A stretch of 5,176 bases of DNA. It comes from Myxococcales bacterium. Its GTDB lineage: Bacteria; Myxococcota; Polyangia; Fen-1088. Numbering within the stretch: position 1 is the first letter of the stretch; each line of letters opens with the position of its first letter. Shown piece after piece: positions 1-4,145 of this stretch. The stretch spans positions 1 through 5,176 of the forward strand of contig PMJE01000324.1 in the NCBI GenBank assembly GCA_003157315.1, given 5' to 3'. A program made the translations under genes and the position numbers. Below the pieces are notes generated by a model. The model did not search any database, was not told where the DNA came from, and saw only the letters and a list, made by a program, of their open reading frames with translations.

Positions 1-36
1 AGAGAGCGGTTAACAGCCAGAGAGCGCGTTTAACAG
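1..36. repeat. Imperfect 18-base tandem repeat (AGAGAGCG + TTAACAG)
   Basis: Two units lie side by side. The first is AGAGAGCG, G, TTAACAG, CC (1-18). The second is AGAGAGCG, CGT, TTAACAG (19-36). Related copies of the joined word TTAACAG-CC-AGAGAGCG occur again at about 129-148 and 600-616. The array may extend left of the window. Its function is unknown. Confidence 0.6.
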
Positions 37-70
37 GTTAGGCCGCTTTTCGGCCGCTTTTCTGTTAAAT
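28..70. repeat. Double-stem inverted repeat, loosely attC-like
   Basis: TTTAACAG (29-36) is a perfect inverted repeat of CTGTTAAA (62-69). Inside it GGCCG (41-45) pairs with CGGCC (51-55) around a CTTTT loop, with unequal spacers of 4 and 6 bases. The inner part also contains an 11-base tandem duplication, GGCCGCTTTTC at 41-51 and 52-62. The ends GTTTAAC (28-34) and GTTAAAT (64-70) fit the RYYYAAC and GTTRRRY core consensus of integron attC sites. The whole is shorter than usual attC sites, and no integrase or cassette array is visible. A structured repeat or an RNA hairpin is equally possible. The T-tracts are interrupted, so it is a poor intrinsic terminator. Confidence 0.5.
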
Positions 71-121
71 CGGGTTCGACTCCGTGGTGCTACCCCATTC
101 CACCTACTGCCGACCGGCTGG

Positions 122-148
122 TTAATAGTTAATAGCCGCCAGAGAGCG
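122..148. repeat. TTAATAG direct repeat plus AGAGAGCG word
   Basis: TTAATAG occurs twice in tandem (122-128 and 129-135), followed by CCGCC and AGAGAGCG (141-148). This is a diverged copy of the TTAACAG-CC-AGAGAGCG unit at 10-26. The pair is bracketed by GGCT (116-119) and AGCC (134-137), which could form a short stem. Confidence 0.5.
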
Positions 149-204
149 GGCGTGCAGAAGGTTCGACTTGGGACGGAGTTTTTGCGGCGAACAGGGGCCG
201 CTGG

Positions 205-465
205 TCAGGGCCCAGACGGGAACTTTGTACCCTTGAGGCGCTGCAGGTCACGGAGGACCTCGGCTTGCGATCTACTCCCTGATCTAGCCATCCGCTTTGT
301 GGCAAAGGCGGCGAGTCCGTATCCGAGCACCAGTGCCAGGATGGACGATATGAGCAATCTGATGCCCCGTCCGTTCTGGTTCGCGGGAAGCCCTAGAGCC
401 CAAACACTTAACTTCAGAATTAGAGGAAACAGCGGGAAAGGTAGCACCAGGCAGAATCCAATCAT
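205..465 (-). CDS. Possible small two-helix membrane protein, hypothetical
   Basis: The 86-residue frame is not recognised. Its translation looks protein-like. There is a hydrophobic N-terminal segment at about residues 2-26, a short polar turn (PANQNGRG), a second hydrophobic segment at about 36-55 (LLISSILALVLGYGLAAF), then a basic, charged tail with a helical stretch at about 67-78 (AEVLRDLQRLKG). This suggests a small inner-membrane protein with a cytoplasmic C-terminus. No clear Shine-Dalgarno sequence precedes the ATG, and no neighbour points to a role. A longer frame on the plus strand (152-610) overlaps it but is Arg-rich and of low-complexity character, as expected for a shadow. It could be a relic or chance open frame; the two helices are the main argument for reality. 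Confidence 0.4.
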   Translation of the reverse strand: MIGFCLVLPFPLFPLILKLSVWALGLPANQNGRGIRLLISSILALVLGYGLAAFATKRMARSGSRSQAEVLRDLQRLKGTKFPSGP

Positions 466-677
466 TCTTGCTGCTCTGGGACTGAGCGGGGGCGATCGGT
501 GCGAGGAAATGGGGCAAAAAGGGGGCGATCAGAGAGCCGAGATTGTCGTGAGACGCGGTGCTCTGCTTAACAGGATCGCCGATTTGCATCGCGTCGTGGT
601 TTACAGCTAGAGAGCAGATTCGGCGCCCGCGCTGCCCATGGCAGGTGAGAGCGAGGCGCTTACCATCATCCAACCCA
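466..677. other. Stretch without a supportable gene
   Basis: Open frames here overlap one another on both strands and none shows a recognisable family, hydrophobic pattern or ribosome binding site. The only structure seen is a pair of inverted words, TGCTCT (559-564) and AGAGCA (611-616), enclosing TTAACAG (567-573 with its flank) and TTTACAG. This is the third site of the TTAACAG/AGAGAGC repeat theme found at the left edge. Confidence 0.4.
600..616. repeat. Diverged copy of the TTAACAG-CC-AGAGAGCG repeat
   Basis: TTTACAGCTAGAGAGCA differs at three or four positions from the copy at 10-26. It lies just upstream of the mini-gene at 688. A third partner at 129-148 makes this a small dispersed repeat family within 620 bases. 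Confidence 0.45.
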
Positions 678-687
678 GAGGAAGAGG
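678..687 (+). promoter_or_regulatory. Ribosome binding site of the 41-codon mini-gene
   Basis: GAGGAAGAGG runs directly up to the ATG at 688. The left GAGG gives a spacing of about six bases. The purine-rich site is the main reason for choosing this start, because the frame itself is very short. Confidence 0.6.
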
Positions 688-813
688 ATGAGCAAGAACA
701 ACTCCGTCGTAGCCAAGTTCGTACTGCTTGCGCACGGCTCTGTGGATGACGCCACCCGCGCCAAAGACATCCTGACGCGGACCGAGCCAGTGAATTTGGA
801 GCACCACCGGTAG
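688..813 (+). pseudogene. General-stress-type protein with its middle deleted (41 codons)
   Basis: The start, the strong GAGGAAGAGG site and the first residues MSKNNSVVA match the N-terminus of a family of roughly 150-180 residue bacterial proteins annotated as general stress proteins. As I recall them, they begin with a short strand, carry a glycine-rich two-helix membrane part, and end with a motif like KFxLxxHG followed by a helix. Here residue 9 is followed at once by KFVLLAHGSVDDATRAKDIL, which resembles that C-terminal end. The membrane part and the rest of the N-terminal domain are absent, a loss of roughly 110-140 codons that left the frame open. The stop is TAG at 811-813, after LEHHR. 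The gene lies 41 bases upstream of the oxidoreductase and could be co-transcribed with it. The family assignment comes from memory of its ends only. It might instead be an unrelated small protein. Confidence 0.5.
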
Positions 814-843
814 TCGCAACGACTTCCACAGTTCGAGCTAGCG

Positions 844-850
844 AAGGAAG
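844..850 (+). promoter_or_regulatory. Ribosome binding site of the oxidoreductase gene
   Basis: AAGGAAG lies four bases before the ATG at 855 (AAGGA six bases before). It supports this start over later in-frame ATG codons, and the protein's first residues align with the usual family N-terminus. Confidence 0.65.
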
Positions 851-854
851 ATTC

Positions 855-1874
855 ATGACGAAGGTAGTAAGTCGCGAGATTCGATTGGCGTCTCGGCCCA
901 AGGGAATTCCAAACCCAGCCAATTTCACGCTGGCTCGGGTTGAGCTGGGGCCGCTGCAAGACCAGCAGGTACTGGTCCACAACCTCTACATGTCAGTCGA
1001 CCCGTACATGCGCGGCCGCATGAACGAAGGGAAGTCGTACGTTCCGCCGTTCGAGATAGGCAAACCGCTCGACGGCAGCGCAATCGGCGAGGTCGTCGAG
1101 TCGCGAGCCAAGGAATTCAGGCCGGGGGACGCTGTCGCTTCCGGCTTCGGTTGGCGGGAGTACTTCATGGCCTCGCCGAAAGACCTGCGTCCGGTGAACC
1201 GCGAGATCGAACCGCTCTCGGTCTATCTCGGTGCCCTGGGAATGACCGGCATGACCGCCTGGGCTGGGTTGAACTTGGTCGAGGTCAAAGCCGGCGACAC
1301 CATATTCATTTCGGGCGCCGCCGGTGCTGTTGGCAGTGTCGCCGGGCAGCTGGCGAAGTTGCGCGGGTGCAGCCGCGTCATCGGCTCAGCCGGCTCAACG
1401 GCGAAGGTCAAATTCTTGCAGGAAGAATGCGGGTTCGATGTCGCCTTCGACTACAAGGACGGACCCGTCATCGATCACCTGCGTCTGGAGGCGCCGGAGG
1501 GGATCGACATCTACTTCGATAACGTCGGAGGCGAATGCCTGGAAGCCGGTCTCTCGGCCTTGCGCGTGCATGGTCGGATCATTGCCTGTGGCGGTATCTC
1601 CGGGTACAACGAGGAACAGCCGCGCCCTGGTCCATCTAACCTATTCAACATCATCACCAAGCGGCTGACGATGAAGGGGCTGATTGTCAGCGATTCGCTG
1701 GATCGTAGGGGCGAATTTGAGAATGAGATGGGGGGCTATCTCCGAGCTGGAAAGGTCCGGAACAAGGAGACGGTGGTGGAAGGAATCGACCAAGCGGTTG
1801 GCGCCTTCCTCGGCCTCTTCCAGGGAAAGAATGTAGGCAAGATGGTGGTGAAGCTGGCGGAGAACTTTCGCTGA
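855..1874 (+). CDS. NADP-dependent MDR oxidoreductase, CurA / prostaglandin-reductase type
   Basis: This 339-residue protein is a full-length, zinc-independent member of the medium-chain dehydrogenase/reductase superfamily. The CurA / leukotriene B4 12-hydroxydehydrogenase branch reduces the C=C bond of alpha,beta-unsaturated ketones and aldehydes with NADPH in the cytoplasm. The start LASRPKGIPNPANF (residues 11-24) is typical. MSVDPYMRGRM (46-56) and a Tyr-Pro-rich loop near SYVPPFEIGKPLDG (61-74) are hallmarks. ALGMTGMTAW (127-136) precedes the Rossmann fold, whose dinucleotide motif is GAAGAVGS (154-161). GIDIYFDNVGGE (216-227) and the terminal LFQGKNVGKMVVKL (321-334) also fit. No zinc-binding cysteine cluster is seen. 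The length matches the family, which is about 330-345 residues. The gene stands alone except for the mini-gene upstream, and it ends 40 bases from the oppositely oriented hydrolase remnant. The physiological substrate cannot be told from sequence. Confidence 0.93.
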   Translation: MTKVVSREIRLASRPKGIPNPANFTLARVELGPLQDQQVLVHNLYMSVDPYMRGRMNEGKSYVPPFEIGKPLDGSAIGEVVESRAKEFRPGDAVASGFGWREYFMASPKDLRPVNREIEPLSVYLGALGMTGMTAWAGLNLVEVKAGDTIFISGAAGAVGSVAGQLAKLRGCSRVIGSAGSTAKVKFLQEECGFDVAFDYKDGPVIDHLRLEAPEGIDIYFDNVGGECLEAGLSALRVHGRIIACGGISGYNEEQPRPGPSNLFNIITKRLTMKGLIVSDSLDRRGEFENEMGGYLRAGKVRNKETVVEGIDQAVGAFLGLFQGKNVGKMVVKLAENFR

Positions 1875-1914
1875 TGGCAGTAACGGAGGCTCGCACAGTC
1901 GAAACCATGGGGAA

Positions 1915-2277
1915 CTACTGACTGGGCAGCGGCTGCGGCGGCAGAGCGGTCTGGTGTTGGGTTTCCCCGTAGACTAAGGCTGACGCCGTCCCGGTATCCG
2001 GGATCTCAATCGCCCCGACTGAAAGTGCAGGGAGTGCGAAGGTCGGAGGCGTCGGAGCGGTCGCCAGTCCGTCGACAGTGAAGGCAAGAGCGGCCGGGGC
2101 TTGGTTCCAGTTGACCACGATGACCTGGGTTGCGTCGTCGGTCTGGTTGCGACTGGCATAGGCGCGAACGCCTGTCGGCGTCGATGATACCGAGAGCAGC
2201 GTGGGACCGAAGTGCTCCGCGTACAGATCGAGAGCCCAATACTCAGGTTGCGGTTGCGGCGGGCCCGCTTGGTTCAC
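1915..2277 (-). pseudogene. C-terminal remnant of a secreted glycoside hydrolase (GH44-like)
   Basis: About 120 residues remain. The segment YWALDLYAEHFGPTLLSV followed by GVRAYASR and VIVVNWNQAP resembles the end of the catalytic barrel and the C-terminal beta-sandwich of GH44-type endoglucanases and related clan-A hydrolases. There, a Tyr/Trp-Ala-Leu-x-Leu-Tyr helix leads into a domain with a 'vyasr... v.vvN' pattern. The tail ends normally with TAG at 1915-1917. The catalytic acid/base and nucleophile would lie upstream and are absent. The frame opens only with a GTG at 2277, has no ribosome binding site, and meets an in-frame TGA about 18 bases further upstream. At about 2265-2280 the sequence changes into an RCC1 repeat on the other strand, so the break is abrupt. 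Family GH44 is my best guess; GH30, GH39 or GH51 are alternatives. Confidence 0.6.
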
Positions 2278-2395
2278 AGGTGGGCAACGGCACCATCACG
2301 GACAAGTCGCCGTGGGGCGTCTGGCCCGCGGTCACGGTCCTGGGAATCACCAACGCCACGGCGATTGCTGCCGGGGGGCGCACACCTGTGCGTGA
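2272..2395 (+). pseudogene. Isolated RCC1 repeat scrap with a frameshift
   Basis: The plus-strand translation around SQVGNGTITDK, VLGITNATAIAAGG matches the repeat unit of the lipoprotein at 4146, which has ELGNGTTTD ... GISNAAAIAAG. A standard unit would continue with SYHTCA. Here the G-run at 2371-2376 is followed by CACACCTGTGCG, which encodes HTCA in the next frame, then TGA. One base is therefore missing, and no second half of the repeat (QCWG) follows. The fragment holds less than one propeller blade and has no start. Its nucleotide sequence differs clearly from the repeats at 4458 onward, so it comes from another paralogue and is not a recent copy. The left edge adjoins the hydrolase remnant. 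Confidence 0.6.
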
Positions 2396-2543
2396 CCTCT
2401 ATATAAATCAGTGCGGCGACACTGTCGCACGCCATGATCTAGTCCAAGTCGATGAAGCCGGTGCGCCGCTCTTGACCTTGGCACCAGCTGCGTACGAGCC
2501 CAAGGAGATCATAGGCCCACTCGACTCGCCCGCGTGAACCCCA
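2396..2543. other. Unassigned spacer between remnants
   Basis: The plus frame stays open here to a TGA at 2535-2537, reading about 45 residues after the RCC1 scrap (ending GPLDSPA). I recognise no family on either strand. It may be the tail of another broken gene. Confidence 0.3.
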
Positions 2544-2987
2544 CTATAGTTCTACAGCACCGTACTTTTGACAAGTGGGCCTCTTTATTTGCTCTACGGT
2601 GTACTTGAACGTGAATGTCGTTCGGGGAGAATCTTCATTCTCGCTGACGGATATCTTGATCGGGACAGATCCCTTCTTGGGCGCCTTTATCTCCCCGGGA
2701 ATATCAACGAACCCGTATGCCTGGATGGTCTGGCCATTGTCTCCCAAATATACTTCCAGCTTGTCATTTTCCTTATTGGTCTGACAAGTCAAGTTGAACA
2801 AGAGACTGCCATCTTGCTCCTCCCGACAATTGGTAGGGCTGCACGTAAAGGAGATGCTCTTTTCCTTGGTTCTTAGCGTATTGATTGTGCGCACAGGGTC
2901 AGATTTCTTTTCGCGTCTTTCTGCTTTCTTCGCCAGCGAAGCCGAAGTCAGCGTCAAGAGAATGATCACGGAACCGAGAAGTCTCAT
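2544..2987 (-). CDS. Small secreted four-cysteine protein, hypothetical
   Basis: The protein has 147 residues and its family is not recognised. Residues 1-19 (MRLLGSVIILLTLTSASLA) form a clear Sec signal peptide with Ala-x-Ala-like cleavage before KKAERREKK. There is no lipobox cysteine. The mature part of about 128 residues starts with a highly charged, probably flexible stretch (20-42). It then alternates hydrophobic and polar residues as in a beta-sandwich (SLLFNLTC, KLEVYLGD, SVPIKISV, TTFTFKYTV). Cysteines at 49, 54, 68 and 139 could make two disulfides, fitting an extracellular or periplasmic fold. The start is supported by a strong AGGAGT site seven bases upstream. Base composition is visibly lower in GC than the flanks, and AAA, GAA, AAT and ATT codons are common, so it looks acquired. 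Neighbours on both sides are remnants and give no hint of function. Confidence 0.8.
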   Translation of the reverse strand: MRLLGSVIILLTLTSASLAKKAERREKKSDPVRTINTLRTKEKSISFTCSPTNCREEQDGSLLFNLTCQTNKENDKLEVYLGDNGQTIQAYGFVDIPGEIKAPKKGSVPIKISVSENEDSPRTTFTFKYTVEQIKRPTCQKYGAVEL

Positions 2988-2994
2988 TTTGCGT

Positions 2995-3000
2995 ACTCCT
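2995..3000 (-). promoter_or_regulatory. Ribosome binding site of the secreted four-cysteine protein
   Basis: On the minus strand AGGAGT lies seven bases before the ATG (2987-2985), within the longer purine run AGGAAAGGAGT. It fixes the start at the signal-peptide methionine. Confidence 0.8.
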
Positions 3001-3388
3001 TTCCTGTTGAGAGCATAGGGGGTTGGGGAAGCCGGTCCATGGACGAAGCCTTCGAGAGAGGTTGACCTAACGGGTGGAATCGGACAACTCTAGCAGGATG
3101 TTGAAGAGCGTTGTGTCTTCGTCACTGGACGCATCGCGATGACCTCCTTGGGCAGTATCAGCGCGGTGTTTGTTGCTGGCTCTCTCGCCAGCCGACGGCG
3201 CCGCGCCCACGAGGGCTTTCTGCGGGAAATGGCGCGCCGGCCATCGCTACTCAGAGCGACCGACGTCACTTGTCCACTGTGGCCCCGGAGTCGAAACAGG
3301 AGTCTGCCCAGCAGGTAGGGACTCCATACGCCTACGGTTTGGAGGAACGCGTCCGCTGACACCGCTATCTGGCCATTTGCACTGATCG
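3001..3388. other. Gene-free stretch with degraded sequence
   Basis: No intact gene is visible. The stretch presumably contains the promoter of the minus-strand secreted-protein gene, but no convincing -35/-10 pair was found. A six-pair hairpin, GCTGGC (3175-3180) with GCCAGC (3187-3192) around TCTCTC, has no following T-run. A WD40-like scrap lies at 3225-3290 on the minus strand. A minus-strand frame at about 3070-3145, ending DTTLFNILLELSDSTR before TAG, looks like a protein C-terminus but cannot be assigned. Confidence 0.4.
3225..3290 (-). pseudogene. WD40 repeat scrap
   Basis: About 22 residues read LRGHSGQVTSVALSSDGRR followed by AIS. This matches the strand-d/strand-a consensus of a WD40 blade, with GH, V, SVA.S.DG and a conserved small residue at the end. 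The next residues (RRKPSWARRRR) lack the expected D-x-x-x-x-x-W-D ending, so the blade is cut. The surrounding 90-residue frame (3362-3090) has no ribosome binding site. I read it as a fragment of a WD40 protein, a type abundant in myxobacteria, where such proteins are often fused to Ser/Thr kinases. A chance match to part of one repeat is possible. Confidence 0.4.
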
Positions 3389-3703
3389 CCAGGGATCATC
3401 GAAGCCTTCCCCGAGGACACTGCGCCCAGATACATGATCCGCGACCGCGATGGCATCTACGGCCAGGAGTTCCGACGGCGAGTCGAGGGCATGGGTATCG
3501 AAGAGGTTGTTACGGCGCCGCAATCGCCCTGGCAGAATCCGTATGCGGAACGCCTTGGCGGCTCGGTTCGTCGAGAGTGTCTCAATCATGTGATCGTCCT
3601 GGGCGAACGCCATCTCCACGCGATTCTCAGGTCGTACTTCGCGCACTACCACAAGTCGCGGACTCACCTGTCGCTGTGCAAGGATGCGCCCGATGAGCGG
3701 TAG
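3389..3703 (+). pseudogene. C-terminal part of a DDE (rve-type) transposase
   Basis: The frame starts after a TGA at 3383-3385, and homology runs from IIEAFPEDTAPRY through MIRDRDGIYGQEFRRRV, TAPQSPWQNPYAERLGG, SVRRECLNHVIV and YFAHYHKSRTHLSL. This is the second half of the integrase-core catalytic domain of IS3/IS481-like transposases. The second catalytic Asp lies in RDRDG and the Glu in YAERL. The first Asp and the helix-turn-helix N-terminus are missing. Two extra bases (CAG-GG-ATC) break the frame at about 3389-3394, where related proteins read Q-IIEAF. The TAG at 3701-3703 comes right after KDAPDER, where relatives I recall continue for about 30 more residues. No terminal inverted repeats or target duplications were found. 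The element is dead. It may mark an old insertion linked to the surrounding rearrangements. Confidence 0.85.
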
Positions 3704-3770
3704 AGTAGGGCCCGGTCGGACGTGGCGGTAGCGAGGGCCAGAACTCGAGTTTTTCGATTCAGTTCGAGCG

Positions 3771-3775
3771 AGGAG
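3771..3775 (+). promoter_or_regulatory. Ribosome binding site of the broken response regulator
   Basis: AGGAG lies five bases before the ATG at 3781. It supports that ATG over the second one at 3793, although the receiver homology itself begins only at [10 protein letters not shown]. The site is intact even though the gene is not. Confidence 0.65.
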
Positions 3776-3780
3776 TCACC

Positions 3781-3980
3781 ATGGGCCATGCCATGCCAGC
3801 CCGCGTTCTTCTGATCGACGACGATACCCGTCTGGTCGAAATGCTGAGCACGTATTTGCGCGCGCGGGGGGCGAGGACGCGGACCGCATTGTGGGCATCG
3901 AGATCGGCGCGGACGACTACTTGCCCAAGCCGTTCAACCCACGGGAGCTGCTGGCGCGCCTGGCTGCAGTTTTGGAGTGG
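3781..3980 (+). pseudogene. OmpR-type response regulator with internally deleted receiver domain
   Basis: The start [18 protein letters not shown], followed by [12 protein letters not shown] (residues 1-30), is a normal receiver N-terminus with the acidic cluster IDDD. From 3870, in another frame, comes [20 protein letters not shown], then [16 protein letters not shown]. This is the end of the same domain with the conserved Lys of LPKPF. About 60-65 residues between them are missing, including the phosphoacceptor Asp and the Thr/Ser switch position. The join falls in GCGCGGGGGG (3862-3871), where both arms would encode an ARG motif, so a microhomology deletion with a frame change is likely. 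The frame from the ATG runs on to 4149 as unrelated sequence, and the DNA-binding winged helix is absent. The product cannot be a working phosphorylation-dependent regulator. No partner histidine kinase is in view. Confidence 0.8.
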
Positions 3981-4104
3981 GAAAGAGGCAGCCCGCGGCG
4001 CCAGCGAGCTCCAGGACATCGCCATCGCTCGCCACCACTTCGATGCCGCCCTTTGTTCCCGCGTCCGGGTAGTATACTTTCAGGACAGGTTCCCAAGCAT
4101 ACAT
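3934..4104 (-). CDS. Doubtful short frame, possible 5' fragment of a lost gene
   Basis: An ATG at 4104-4102 opens a 56-codon minus-strand frame, [16 protein letters not shown] onward, with GAGGTGGG about eight bases upstream as a possible ribosome binding site. Residues up to about 38 ([17 protein letters not shown]) look like a genuine alternating beta-strand protein. The last third runs antisense over the response-regulator remnant and is probably not coding. It would be divergent from the RCC1 lipoprotein gene, with 41 bases between the starts. I recognise no family. A chance open frame is at least as likely. Confidence 0.2.
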   Translation of the reverse strand: MYAWEPVLKVYYPDAGTKGGIEVVASDGDVLELAGAAGCLFPTPKLQPGAPAAPVG

Positions 4105-4145
4105 AGCACACCCACCTCGAACGCTCGCGGACACCTGCTTTCATC

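Noticed and set aside
41..62. Hairpin with T-tracts as an intrinsic terminator
   Set aside because: The T-run after the stem is only four bases and is preceded by GC; no gene end is visible upstream, since the window starts there. The outer inverted repeat suits a structured repeat better.
70..96. T-arm-like word GGGTTCGACTCC followed by GGTGCTACCCCA, as at the 3' end of a tRNA or tmRNA
   Set aside because: The T stem would have mismatches (only GG/CC pairs cleanly) and no matching acceptor strand, D arm or anticodon arm lies to the left. GGTAGCACC at 441-449 is complementary but far away, and a nine-base match is expected by chance.
152..610. 152-codon plus-strand frame
   Set aside because: Arg/Gly-rich, with no hydrophobic pattern or family and no ribosome binding site; it overlaps the more protein-like minus frame at 205-465.
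284..982. 232-codon minus-strand frame
   Set aside because: It runs antisense through the mini-gene at 688 and the start of the oxidoreductase, is rich in Arg and Ser, and has no recognisable domain. It is a GC-rich shadow.
2130..2537. 135-codon plus-strand frame as one gene
   Set aside because: Its first half is antisense to the hydrolase remnant and only the middle matches an RCC1 repeat, which then goes out of frame. It is a chance fusion of remnants.
3175..3192. Hairpin GCTGGC/GCCAGC as a terminator
   Set aside because: Six pairs with no T-run on either strand, and no gene ends nearby in a suitable orientation.
3090..3362. 90-codon minus-strand frame as a complete WD40 protein
   Set aside because: Only about 22 residues match part of one blade, the rest is low-quality sequence, and there is no ribosome binding site.
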